A stretch of 64,000 nt of DNA from Immersiella caudata. Lineage: Eukaryota > Ascomycota > Sordariomycetes > Sordariales > Lasiosphaeriaceae. Below the pieces are notes generated by a model. The model ran no database searches and was not told the origin of the DNA. It worked only from the letters and a program-made list of their open reading frames with translations. The DNA is taken from the NCBI GenBank assembly GCA_030512335.1, contig JAULSU010000004.1:496001-560000 (forward strand), in the 5' to 3' direction. The position numbers and the translations under genes are program-made. This document shows, one piece after another, positions 44,831 through 55,200 of this stretch (within the stretch, counting starts at the first letter, position 1; every line of letters begins with the position of its first letter).

Positions 44831-45496
44831 ATGAGCGAGCAACTTCACCGCATTCTTAACAATGGCGACAGCCACCTCCCACTCCAGCTCACCGACACAT
44901 TCAAGCGAGTTCTGGGCCTCGATCACGAAGATACGCTGCACTGCATGAGCGCAACCACTCTCAACCTATCGACCCAAAACCGGCACGACGAAGCGATCGA
45001 GATGGGAAAGTTATTAGTCGAACAGCGCAATAAAGTACTCGGTTCAGAGCACCCCGACACGCTGGAGAGTATCCACGACCTCGGCACTCAATACATGGCT
45101 CAGGAGCGTTGGGACGAGGCAGAACAGCAACTTCGCCCCTCCCTCAAAGGACTCAAGCAGGTTCATGGGCAAGCAAGCGCCTTCACCATCCAATGCGCGA
45201 GGAACTTGGCATGCGTATTGCAAAAACAGGGTCATTTCGACGATGGTGTGGAGCTGCTCAGGGCAACTATGGGAGACTGCAGGTCGCTCTGTGGCGATGA
45301 ACATGTTGCTACTATAGCTAGTAGCAAGTTCCTCGCGCTAATGCTGGCTGATGGGGGGAGGGTGCAAGACGCTGAGACCTTGCTCAAAGAACTGCTGGAA
45401 ATATGCAGTCGAGTGCGCGGTCAAGACGATGCATGGACTCGGGGGATTGCGGAGAACTTGGCAGCTTGCCAGAAGAATGGCTCGCCTCCTCCTTAG
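44831..45496 (+). CDS. TPR (kinesin-light-chain-type) repeat protein
   Basis: ATG 44831 gives 221 residues made almost entirely of 42-residue TPR units: HEDTLHCMSATTLNL..RHDEAIEMGKLLVEQR, SEHPDTLESIHDLGTQYMAQERWDEAEQQL, then ASAFTIQCARNLACVLQKQGHFDDGVELL and HVATIASSKFLALMLADGGRVQDAETLLKELL. Such KLC-type repeats usually form the C-terminal sensor of fungal NB-ARC proteins, but no nucleotide-binding domain is encoded nearby. The frame is open to an ATG at 44561, which would overlap the extended HET frame on the other strand. It may be a free-standing adaptor or the remnant of a larger NLR. Confidence 0.7.
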   Translation: MSEQLHRILNNGDSHLPLQLTDTFKRVLGLDHEDTLHCMSATTLNLSTQNRHDEAIEMGKLLVEQRNKVLGSEHPDTLESIHDLGTQYMAQERWDEAEQQLRPSLKGLKQVHGQASAFTIQCARNLACVLQKQGHFDDGVELLRATMGDCRSLCGDEHVATIASSKFLALMLADGGRVQDAETLLKELLEICSRVRGQDDAWTRGIAENLAACQKNGSPPP

Positions 45497-46435
45497 GGGC
45501 CAGACCGCGGATCTTTGGAAAATGGTGGATGCGTTTGATTGTCAGATGAAATCCGAGTACATTGCGGGACTGGTGCTGAGGACGTGCTGGCTGGTGACTG
45601 GGGATGTGAGCTGCCCGTTTTCCGATATTTTTGCAAGGGCATTAAAGTTGGCGTGGATATCGTAGTTAGCAGGTTGTTGCAGGCTGCAGGCGCACCGCTG
45701 GCTGGCTGGCTGGCTGGGCACGTGAAATACAGGGGGTTATTGAACCTAGCGTTGAGCGAATTAAGATCCGGGAGGTAAAAGAAGGCGAGTACGTCTTTGG
45801 TGTTCCCTAGCCTCACCCACCTCTCGCCTGGGAGGACTGGAAGGACTGGGAGAAATGTCACATCACTCAACCGTTCGAAATGTCGGAAGTTTTCCGTTGT
45901 GCTCGGGTTCGCAAAGGGCAAAGGCGAGCATCTCTCCGAGAAAAGCGGCTCTCATTGACCACAGCCAGACTCGAGGTGGAGAGACGATAGATTCGGCAAG
46001 TGCGAGACCACCAGGGCGACTAAAGCGCCCATCATTCCCTGCTGTAGCGCCTCTACCCAGCCATCGCGATCTGGGAACTGCAGAGCGTCGATATGGGTGA
46101 TGAACTCGGTCGAATGCTCTTCCGCAATTGATATCTTGGGTGGCTGTCTAGAAACTAGCCAATCGCCTACAAAGGCGTCCCCGTCCATCATGAGGTTGTT
46201 GACGTTGGCTGCTAGGTCCGGCCTCCGTAGCAAAGTCGACAGGAGGGGGGGAGGGGGGGGCAAATTGTGGGATGTGAGACTCCTTCCATGTGAGTTCGAT
46301 GGAAGAGTAGAGTAGGAGCTCGGCAACAATGCAGAGGCTGCTGCTGCTTCGACAGAGGGCGCGCAGGTCGGTTGACGATAGCGACAAAAAGATATGCTGC
46401 AGCAGCTCGACTGGCAGCAAGTCGAGCGTCGCCAT
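45493..46435 (-). pseudogene. Decayed F-box protein gene
   Basis: ATG 46435 starts LDLLPVELLQHIFLSLSSTDLRALCR, a standard F-box, continuing to SSIELTWKESHIPQFAPP. At a C-rich run (G-runs 46245-46260 on +) the frame breaks. In the next frame LLSTLLRRPDLAANVNN, FITHIDALQFPDRDGWVEALQQGMMGAL and LPNLSSLHLESGCGQ follow, then TGA (45954-45952). Beyond it the same frame continues FRHFERLSDVTFLPVLP and AFFYLPDLNSLNARF, which still looks like F-box protein sequence. One frameshift and one nonsense codon (possibly from CGA) indicate a pseudogene, unless the homopolymer is misread. Confidence 0.66.
45697..45716. repeat. GCTG tetranucleotide repeat
   Basis: About five tandem GCTG units near the 3' end of the F-box relic. 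Confidence 0.8.
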
Positions 46436-46880
46436 TGCAGCTGTTGGGGGTGCTATCCTCGCTGAGCGTCTCCGGGGCTTGGATTGCTGCGTGCAGTCTT
46501 GCGGATGTATGTGGACAGAAATTGTGGGTGGACAGAAATTGTGGCTGGACAGAAATTGTGGGTGGGCGTTGATTGAGGTGACCGTGACCATCAAGGCGCC
46601 CTGTCGACAACGAGAGGGAAGCTATGAGCCGTGTCTCTGTGCCTCTGGCTAAGATATCAAGCCCCAAAAGCGTGAATTGACTCCGCGTCTGGCTGAATGG
46701 TCCGGGCTAAAATTTCAGCGCATTACCATAGAGCATAGCTTACCTCCCTTGTCTTATTCGGCGTTGAAATGAAAGGGCAATACACAGGAGAGAATGGTCA
46801 AACCACAAAGCTAAGGTGTTTCATCCTTTTTCCTCAGTACGCGCCGGGCTGACCACGGCACCCGACCTTAGGTAAGGATC
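46436..46880. other. Intergenic region with 17-bp triplication
   Basis: This separates the F-box relic (-) from the membrane-protein relic (+). It holds the tandem repeat at 46511-46561 and otherwise nothing recognised. Confidence 0.5.
46511..46561. repeat. 17-bp unit repeated three times
   Basis: Unit gtggacagaaattgtgg occurs twice perfectly (46511-46527, 46528-46544) and once with a single change at the first base (46545-46561). Confidence 0.95.
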
Positions 46881-47910
46881 ATGTTGTTTACCAAATGGAC
46901 TCGGGGCACGTTGGTTGCCGTGGCTTGTCAGGCGCGGGCTTGGGGATATCCGGGCTGAAAAACCGCCCTGGTGTCTTTCATCGCCGCAATTCCCAAGGCC
47001 CGATCAGCCGGCGTGGCCGCAATGTCGACGCCAACGCCAACGCCAACGCCAACCAGCTCCAGTCTCACCGGTGTAAACAACGGCACGACACTCACCTCCT
47101 CCACACGATTCACCGTAACTAGCGCCCCAGACCCAACATGCGGCTACCTCCGGCCTCAACGGCAACCCAATAGTGTGCGAGAATTCATCACGCTGTTTCT
47201 GGGAATCCCGATGTGTCGGTGCCGTATTCTGCGGCCTCAAGGACGAAGATCCCTCCTGGCTGCGCTGCTACGACTCCGAAGTAGCGCTCAGCCCGACATC
47301 CTGCAACGAAGTCTGTCAAAGCAACAGCTTCAACCTTCGCTGCACACAGGCGGCATCCCCTTACTGCCGCACTTATCACTACCCTTCAGGGGTTGTCGGC
47401 TACCGGTGCGCCATGGCGCGCGAGACTGGGCCGCTGAGCGTGCAGCACACTTTTGATGGCCAAACTGACCGTGTTTTGGTAACGTCGATTTTTGGATGGG
47501 AAGACTTTTTTGGGGCAGGGATGCTTCCCACGACGGAATTTTCATCAAAGTCAACCTCGACGTCCACTACGAGTTCGACACAGCAGACTACTACTGCTAG
47601 TCTTGCCGCAGCCGACCAGGGTAGTGGCGCCTCCGTTGGAGCGATCGTTGGGAGTGTTATCGGAGGGATTGCTGTGATTTGCGTGTTTGCGCTCGGTGCC
47701 TTTATCTTTGTGTACCGTCGCAAGAGAAGTGTCTCAATGTTGCCAGCAGGGGAGGGAATTGAGTACTCAGCGGTCAAGCCGGAGCTTGAAGGGGTGGATA
47801 TTCGTAAGGAACCTCAGCTTGTAGGGGAGGGACGAATGGCGAGTGCACACGAGATTGGGCCTGGCGTAACACCGAACTCGCATGATGGGAGGGTGTATGA
47901 GGCACCATGA
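46881..47910 (+). pseudogene. Single-pass membrane protein with Cys-rich ectodomain, disrupted
   Basis: ATG 46881 opens a short leader, but TGA at 46956-46958 interrupts it. The same frame continues through a Thr/Pro repeat (AMSTPTPTPTPTSSS) to CGY near 47150. There the family-like continuation SGLNGNPIVCENSSRCFWESRCVGAVFCG is one base out of frame. That frame then runs intact to 47910: Cys-rich ectodomain (CNEVCQSNSFNLRC, PYCRTYHYPSGVVGYRC), a Ser/Thr stalk, the helix GAIVGSVIGGIAVICVFALGAFIFVY, and a cytosolic tail. The layout is that of a mould cell-surface protein, sensor-like. A nonsense codon plus frameshift suggest a recent pseudogene or sequence errors. Confidence 0.58.
47028..47053. 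repeat. ACGCCA hexamer repeat
   Basis: Four tandem hexamers that encode the Thr-Pro run of the disrupted membrane protein. Confidence 0.85.
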
Positions 47911-48006
47911 TGAGATGCAACAAGGCTTCCCATAAATCCTTCACAAAAGGGGTATTTCGAAGTTGTATAGGTGTAATGTTAAGCTTCTACAAGTCACACC
48001 GAGGTT

Positions 48007-49264
48007 TCAACATCGGTGCCGCTTGGAGACGACTCCTTCGGTCGGGGAATATGACCTAGCCAGTTCCTCCTTGGTCAGATAAGGATGAGCTGGCCGAGGC
48101 GAGCCTGGAAATAAAGTATCCCAGATTCCGTTCCAGTACTCCACTTCAGAGAGGTTGCGGTAAGTTACGGCGCGGCGTTGAAATTTCCTCAGGGCATCGA
48201 TCTGTTCCTTGCTGATAATTGTAGAAGGTGCACCTTTGGAAGGCACTCCACGGGCCTGCTCGTTGCACACAATGCTGCTTTCTTCAGACCTGTCATCGGC
48301 GTAATCGGTTTCACCGGCAGCGAATCGCATCGGCGATTTATAATGGCGGTCGTAAATATGCCAAAGAAAAAGGCGAGGGTGTGTGTACTCTTTTCCGGTA
48401 CAACTTCTCCGTCGGCTGTTGTCGTATCTATAGATGGGACATGCAAAGCAGGGTTCTTCCTGCTTGGGAATGTATAAGCTGGCCGTTAACCGCGCTGTCG
48501 ACATCAGAACTTACCTTAGGGTTGGGCTTTGGTTCGGGGGCAAGCCTTGGCTTGGGCGGAGGCGGAGGCGTGAGGACGGGCTCGGTCCAGGTCGTTGGCG
48601 TCGGCTCGAGTCGGGGCGGGGGCGGGGGCGGGGGCAGGGGCCGGGGTTCGGGTTCGTACTCGGGCTCGGGCTCGGGCTCGGGGCTGTAGTTAGTTGTCCC
48701 CATGCAAGCCAGGAAGCTTTGCTGAAGGTCCATAAGCTGATTACAGAAACCGCTATACATGAAACTCAAAAGGGTGTCGTCGCTCATAGGGCTAGGTTTG
48801 GTGACAGCAATTTTCCCGAACAGGTCTCTCATGTTATGGTAGACTTCGACGATGGCGGCATCTCTTTCGGCTGAGGGGCGAAGATAAGAATGAGCTACAA
48901 TACACCCTTTACTTGGAAAACATCTGGACTTACAATCTCTCGCAGTTATCTTCATCTTTTCTGTTTGGACGATGCTGAGAAGTTCGCCCAGGCGGTTGAT
49001 GTACTCAGCCCCTCCCCGTTCCCGCCGCCTCCGCCCTCTCATGTGCTTGATGTGATCATTGATGAGCTCTTCAATTGCAGTGAAGGTGCCGTCGGCGGAC
49101 CCGTTGGAGACCTGACTAGAAAAGTTACTGCCGATGGAGCTTTGGGAGCCTCCGTTTAGCGAGCCCCCGTTTGCGGATGCAAAATCGGATATGGCACCCC
49201 GTCCCTTCAGGGCGTTAACGATCCGACGAAAAATGTCAAACACTTCATCGGCTGACCGCCCCAT
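48007..49264 (-). CDS. Fungal C2H2-type-domain protein with Pro/Glu repeat linker
   Basis: Model: join of 49264-48515 and 48459-48007, 400 residues. The intron 48460-48514 has GTAAGT and GCAG ends in phase 0. ATG 49264 is the first ATG; the open frame before it starts with TTG. The N-terminal 180 residues are helical (DEVFDIFRRIVNALKGRG, AIEELINDHIKHMRGRRRRERGG). A low-complexity linker follows, made of Pro-Glu repeats then a Pro run (about 212-245). The C-terminal part has CFACPIYRYD, then RRRSCTG and LWHIYDRHY, then YWNGIWDTLFPGSPRPAHPYL, the same order of motifs as the gene at 1260-2820. A 39-bp stretch near 48905-48943 has intron-like ends but is also open; I kept it as coding. Confidence 0.62.
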
Positions 49265-49360
49265 TTGGATCGCTAGTAGCCGGTAACGAGCAGGAAAAGA
49301 AATAAAGGTGGAACTCAACGTGAGCTGTTGAAAAACGTAAGGTACCTAGGTAGGCAGGCA

Positions 49361-49392
49361 GGCATGGAGACATGGAGGCATGGAGGCATGGA
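49361..49392. repeat. 8-bp repeat in a divergent promoter
   Basis: Four tandem ggcatgga-like units (one variant) after a short GGCA run, between the C2H2-type gene (-) and the DUF6594 gene (+). Confidence 0.88.
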
Positions 49393-49506
49393 GATGGTTG
49401 CCTTGGGAAATGCGTTCCCCGCTTCATGTGGCTGTGTAACTCATCCACGTGCTTCGCCGTGTGATCATTCGCATGCCTTGATGGCGGGGCTTTGCATTGA
49501 GTGGTG

Positions 49507-50383
49507 ATGAACTGCCTGCCTGCCTCGGAAGACTTTACCATCAAAGGCACGGTCAAATTCAATCTTGAAAACATGGATGAAGCCAAGCGCATTGTACAAT
49601 ACGTCCGGCAATCGCTCGATGACGAAGAAGAGTTCCACTTTTTGCGCTTTGAGTTCCTGCAGCGGCTCAATATTGTCCAGATCCAGCGGGATCTCATCCG
49701 GCTGAAAAGCAACATCAGTCGCGAAAATGCGGTTTCTATTGAGAACAGCCAGGTTCTTGAACAAAGACTAAAAGACTACGGTAAGGCCTGAGTTCCATAC
49801 CGGTACATTCGGAGTTTGTTCACAGAAAGCCATAGCACTCGCCATCAAAAACTACAAGGACCTTCGCAGCAAACGAGCCGTCCCAAAGAGGGAGATGCGA
49901 CGGAGAAAACTATTGTTACAACGCTTCCTTCAGTCCCCTGCTACCGATTTCGAAGACCCCTTCCAGTCTCACTACTCCTTCCTCGAGGACGAGGTGGACA
50001 CCAAAGTTGACCCCCTGAGACGAACACTGATGCGTCACCTGCCCGTATGGTTCACCTATTCACCCCAGGAAAAGGGCGATCGCAAGAAGGAGTACAGCGA
50101 GGGAAAACTCCCTCATGCGGTTTCCACTCCGGTGGACAGACTAGCGCGGTTGCTTATTGCGCTCATCAGTGGGAGCTTTCTTATCGCCCCAATGGTTATC
50201 ATGTCCTTTGATCCGTCCCAAACAAAGAGCCTTGTGACGGTAGCGTCGGCGGTTCTCCTTTTCATCCTTGTGTTATCTTTTGGAATCCGGGTATCTAATA
50301 TCGAGACAATGGTTGCCACGGCCACTTACGCTGCCGTACTGGTCGTGTTTGTCGGGACGAGCAATGGGAGCATCGGGGGATAA
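49507..50383 (+). CDS. DUF6594-type membrane protein
   Basis: Model: join of 49507-49780 and 49830-50383, 275 residues. The intron (49781-49829) has GTAAGG and an AAAG acceptor that keeps phase 1. ATG 49507 is preceded by in-frame GTGs; an inner ATG at 49573 is a second option. The N-terminal half is an amphipathic helical region (FHFLRFEFLQRLNIVQIQRDLIRLKSNI), matching the coiled-coil part of DUF6594. The middle reads SFLEDEVDTKVDPLRRTLMRHLP. The end has VDRLARLLIALISGSFLIAPMVIM and two more helices, finishing with ATATYAAVLVVFVGT, the hallmark of the family. Membrane location is predicted; function is unknown. Confidence 0.82.
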
Positions 50384-50626
50384 CGCTGGGAGCGCTGAGG
50401 ACCTCTGTCATGTGCGAGGAGAGGAGCAGGCAACATTGCTTCCAAATTAAACGTCGGCATCCAATCGGGTACACAATCACCAATCCAAAAGTTCCCGTTG
50501 CCAGCTCACTGAGTGTAACACTCCCGCCTAATCACTCATCCCCTCAATCCTCCTCCTCTCCTCCTTCCACTCCTCGGCAACCTCCCTCTCCCCCCTATGA
50601 ACAAAATACAAATATTGCTGGTGATT

Positions 50627-50989
50627 CTACCAACTCAGATCGCATACCCTCGATCTTTGATCATAGAGCTCAAACTCTAACCATGAGCTTACGTTCCGCA
50701 CGCACCATTCATGCAGCCAGCGAAGCCAGGGGGTAGTGTTTCGAGTCCGGAACTGGATTAGAGCGTCCAATCGCTCTGTGCACTCCTTGAGCTTCTTGCC
50801 GATGTTTGTGTCGGCGGCGAGTATTCTGGCTCGTTCTTTGAGGGCCGACATCTTGGCGTCCATCCTTGCGTTGAGATCTGCGAGTTGCTGGGCTTTCTCG
50901 GCGGGGCTCAGTTTCTTGGAGGGTAGGAGCTCCCAGGCCTCGGTGGTAGCATCGGGCTCTGATGTTTGGTTGGCGTCGTGCAGGGTCAT
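50627..50989 (-). CDS. Small helical protein, tandem paralogue A
   Basis: The open frame from ATG 50989 encodes 120 residues. It contains LSPAEKAQQLADLNARMDAKMSALKERARILA and PWLRWLHEWCVRNV, predicted helical and partly coiled-coil. The last 20 residues of this frame may be intron. A GTAAGC donor lies right after VRN (50692), and an acceptor near 50588 would splice to an exon REVAEEWKEERRRIEGMSD ending at 50528, giving 118 residues. It is clearly related to paralogue B at 51519-51911. No known domain. No signal or membrane segment. Confidence 0.6.
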   Translation of the reverse strand: MTLHDANQTSEPDATTEAWELLPSKKLSPAEKAQQLADLNARMDAKMSALKERARILAADTNIGKKLKECTERLDALIQFRTRNTTPWLRWLHEWCVRNVSSWLEFELYDQRSRVCDLSW

Positions 50990-51518
50990 GTTGATGTTGG
51001 GTTGTTGTCTAGAATCTCAACGAGAGCTTTGCTGAATGGCTGTTGTGGGAGAAAATGTATAGGAGAAGTGTGTTGAAGGATGAAATTTTTATACCTTATT
51101 ATTTCCGAGCTCAGGAGCAAATAGACCTCGACTTAAACTTTCAGTGACCTGGGATTTGGAAGCCAAACGAAAAAATCTAAACTTAAACGGTCCCTCAACA
51201 TTGCACATGCTGCACCCCTCTTGCAGACTTGACCCCCATTTCAACCACGCATCTTCTCAATCTTCTTCTGTCAAAATCTAGGGGGTGGCTTGGCGCCAAG
51301 CCGAGCCACCGCGAGCAGGGGGTCCATCGGCCCTGCGCTCCAGCGGAGCGCAGGAACCAATGGCCCGGCGCTCTGGGCCCAACGGGGCCGTTTCTTTTGT
51401 ACTTATTGGAGCTTATCTCCGGACCTCACTTCCAAAAGACTAGTCACTTTGCAACTGCACTTCCACTGCTCGCAAGCTCAATGAGGCGCTCCGCCAAAAG
51501 TTCCACATCTTCCTCTCC
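50990..51518. other. Spacer between paralogues, with inverted repeats
   Basis: This contains the cluster of perfect inverted repeats at 51287-51389. No coding sequence recognised. Confidence 0.5.
51287..51389. repeat. Cluster of GC-rich inverted repeats
   Basis: Within about 100 bp lie a 16-bp perfect palindrome (ggcttggcgccaagcc, 51287-51302), a hairpin with 10-bp perfect arms and 3-nt loop (arms cctgcgctcc 51332-51341 and ggagcgcagg 51345-51354), and a hairpin with 5-bp arms (ggccc 51376-51380, gggcc 51385-51389). Confidence 0.85.
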
Positions 51519-51911
51519 TCATCTCACTCTTTGGTGATCTTTCTTTTCCTCCCTCTTCTGCTGAGCCTTAATCCGCCTATCCATGGCCTCGACCGCATGC
51601 CTAAGCCCGCTGCCTTCTTCCAATGTCTCGCAATGCGTATAGATCCACATAAACGTGACATGCAGCCAGCGGAGATGGGCAAGGGTATCCCAAGTGACGT
51701 AGCGGATCCTGGCGCCCATTTGCTCATGAAATTCCGTCAACTGTTTGCGGGCAGGGGAATTGTCTTCGGCGGCCCTCGCCCTTTCTTGAATGTTCCACAT
51801 CTCGGCGCCCATCTTTGCGCTAAGCTTTGTGAGCTGCTCATCTCGCTCAGCAGGAGTTGACTTCTCGGTTCCATCGGGGCCGAAAGGTTGGTTGGCGTGG
51901 TGATCAGCCAT
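51519..51911 (-). CDS. Small helical protein, tandem paralogue B
   Basis: ATG 51911 (MADHHANQPF) opens a 130-residue frame. The core TPAERDEQLTKLSAKMGAEMWNIQERARAAED and HLRWLHVTFMWIY aligns with paralogue A. The C-terminus is a basic helix (AMDRRIKAQQKREEKK). The frame stays open upstream, but only from non-ATG codons. Same strand and order as A, about 530 bp apart, which suggests a tandem duplication. Function unknown; the position next to a NACHT-WD40 gene may be chance. Confidence 0.62.
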   Translation of the reverse strand: MADHHANQPFGPDGTEKSTPAERDEQLTKLSAKMGAEMWNIQERARAAEDNSPARKQLTEFHEQMGARIRYVTWDTLAHLRWLHVTFMWIYTHCETLEEGSGLRHAVEAMDRRIKAQQKREEKKDHQRVR

Positions 51912-52222
51912 GTTCGTTTTGTGTCGTGCTTGTTGAGCTTCGAGAAATACCGAATGAAAGACGTCGGTTCTGTCTGGAGAGGGATGATTGCAAGGAGAGG
52001 TTGCAGGAGGGCGCGCTGAGGGTGAAATCTTGATTTTATTGTTGAAAGTTGAAAAGTTTGCGGGGGTGGCACAGGAAGCAATGTCTGCACGGCGGCCACG
52101 TTCTGGATTTCTCAGACACGCATGTGCGCTGGGCCGAGAACCCCCGTTCTCAGCTGCCCCGCCCAACATAACCCTTCACACCTCACCAAGACGTCGCTGA
52201 CCGAATGTGTAGCGCCAAACCC
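51912..52222. other. Spacer between paralogue B and NLR gene
   Basis: Both neighbours are on the minus strand. It should contain the promoter of paralogue B and the 3' UTR of the NLR gene. Nothing else seen. Confidence 0.45.
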
Positions 52223-55200
52223 TCACCGGTTCAAAACCTTTCGCTGCATATTCCCCGAAACAACATCCCAGATATACTGCCCACCGCCCGACGAAGGAGG
52301 CGAGGCTGAACTACTAACCCCATCTACCGCCTGAAGAGAACTCCTGTAGTCTCCCAGAGGCCCCCGCGCTGCCCTGAGATTCTCGTGGAAATCGAACCCG
52401 CCCTTGACGACAACAAGATGATGGCCAGTAGCAAACACCACATCGCGAGCCACACCTCTTCCCAGTGAGGTGGGCCTTCCATCGAGGGGCGTTGCAAGGC
52501 CGATGGCCAGAGTGCAATTCAGCCTTCCTCTCGTCCCCTCCCTTTGCCACTCGCTCAACGCAAAGAAATGGCGGCGGGCGTGCACGGCTGGTGGTGATGA
52601 CGTCTGTGCCAATGACAACATTGATTGACGAGGTGGCGGCGGCGGTTTTGACGGCGATGTGCGAGCGGAGGCCAACGACCGAAAACCGCCCGCCCCACCC
52701 ATCCCACGGCCAGGAAATAAAGTAGAGGAGGAAGAGGGAGTGAAAGCTGGCGGCATGGCGACGGAATGGAGCTCCGTACTGCAGACCCACAGGTTGGTAT
52801 CCAGGAACACGAGAGTCGATGGACCCGACATGCCCAATACTTCAAGCACCGCCGGGCTAATTGCTTCAAGGTTTGACTCAACGGCAGGCCGGGCGACTGT
52901 CGTTCTCAAAGTTGGGTTGATATCGGCTGCTTTCCAAAGGTAGAGGCTTGGCGAGGAGGAAGCTGATGGTCGGAGAACTTCGATGATGAATCCTGGTCCC
53001 GGATGGTAAGAGACAGTCGCAATTTGCCAGTTGATGTCGGATTCTGAACCATCGCTTGGTTTGGACGCTGCATCTGTCCAGACCGGTTGCCTCTCGAGTC
53101 GGATGCCTTCGGCGGGTGTTTGTTCCATAAAGTCTGACCATGCGTATACGTGGGCGGTCTCACCGGTGGTAAGGATGAACCAGTCTTCCGTGGCAGGGTG
53201 CTGAAATGCCGAGTGACAGTGTGTACCCAGAGAGACACCTGAGTTGTGTCTTCTAGATGAGGTAGTCAAAACTGACGTAGACGAAGTCGACGGAAGTTGA
53301 GACACTTGCTGCTCGGCAGAGGCGCCAGTGGTGCTGAGTACGTCCGGGTGTGGTCTCTCTGCCAGAACCTTCCCACTGGGAATTTCCCAGAGTTCATCCA
53401 CATGGCGTCCACAAACGAGCAGTCGGTCGATGCAAGTATTCGTGAGCATGCGTGCCACCGCTGTGCCAAACCGCCGATCGAGGATGATATGTGCCCTCTG
53501 GGCCTTCGGAACTTCGGATATTGTAGAGGAAATTGGCGCGCTGAGCTCTGCTACCAAGATGCGACCTGAATCGTCTGCTGATACGATCAAATTGCGTGGT
53601 TCCCCGAGAGTGATGTCAATCACGGATGCGCCACGGGCATGCTGAAAGAGAACGGCAACCAGTGACGCATCGACCGTGGAATAGAGGGCGACATCGCCGC
53701 TGCTGTTGCCGGCAACGATGTATCTGCCATCTAGAGTGGCCTTCAATGGGCTGGTGATAGTTGGATCACCCGACGAATGGATCACGCCTGCTGGTCCGGT
53801 TGGTTTGGGCGGTAGAAGAGAGGATGCGTCTCCTGGGGCGCTGTCGACGACTGAACTCTCGAAATCACTGTCACTCTTCCGCACCAGAAGCGCAGGAGCC
53901 CAAACGCGCCCCTGACGGCCACGTATGTCGATAAGTCGAAGGCCGTCGGTACTGAAGGTGATGCCGCGAATAGTTTGGTCAAGAGGGTGGCTGCTTCGAT
54001 AGATTGGGACCAGTGCAATCAGGCCGTCAGTTCCCCTATCAAAGTCGAAGACCTCGATGAGCCCCTGGTTGCTGCCGGTCACAAGGCTGCGCCCGTCAGG
54101 CGAGCAGGCTACACTGTGAGCGTATACGTGAGGCATCAACATCTGCAGGTTCATGTCGAGGTAGTCGAATACACAGAGGTTGCCATCTTGGTAGGAAACC
54201 ACAAGAGCGGGGATTCCGGGGTTGGGGTTGAAGACTATGGCGTCGATCCCATTGTTCTCAATTCCGGGGTCACAAATACCAATAATTTGCAGATCAAGGG
54301 CGTTCCAAACAAGAATGGGGTGAGATCGGTAGCCAACGGCCATTATCATTGGGACATCGTCATTATTGGTCGTCAAGAATGCCACTCGGCCGGGTGGTTG
54401 TGATGGAATTATGCCGTGCTGGGGCGAAGGGTCGGGGTAGTCGTCTGCGATATCATCGCTGACCTTCCACGAAAGCGTAGTTTGCTCTTCGGTGGCGAGA
54501 CTCCTGTAGCGTAAACGATTAGTATCTCGAAGAGATCTTCTGGGATGAGATTGGTAGGCTGACATACCAGTGCGTTGTTTCGCTTGATTGTGAAGCGCAG
54601 AGGAGCTCATCCTTTGCCAGAAACGACAACGCGAGGGGTGTTGAGCTCATTAGCAATGAATGTGTCATAACACCGGATCTTGGGTCCCAAATACAGAGCT
54701 GCTTCGCACCGCAGGAGGCGAGATGGGAGTCGTCGGGGCCGAACTGGAGAATCCTGACGCGTTCCGGATGTGTGATCCGCCTCAGAAAGTGAGCGGACCC
54801 TGAATCATAAATCGAAATGAGGCCAGTTGAGAGACCGATGGCAAAGAAGTACTCGCCGTGGGAAAGGGTTGTCGTCTGGCCCTTTTGGAAATCCAACCGC
54901 AACAGGCAGTCGTCCCAAGTGTCTTGCGGCATGCCTTTGACCACCAGGATGGTCGGGCTAGGAACGTGCTTCTTCGAATCCTTTACGAATGTGCGGGAGA
55001 TGATCGATCCAGAGGGGCACATGGGGGGTATCAAGCAATGGATCGACTCGGGGCAATCCAGAAGCTGTGTTCGAAACTTGGCAGCGAGGCGAATGAGATC
55101 AGTTACCCATTGATCCACAAGTCGGACGGTTGGATGGGTTGGAGGTACGTATTTCATCCTGCGGGCAAGATACTCGCGTATATCCATGGCCGCGTGCGTG

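Noticed and set aside
48905..48943. 39-bp intron candidate inside the second C2H2-type gene
   Set aside because: Too short for this genome's introns and open in frame, so kept as coding.
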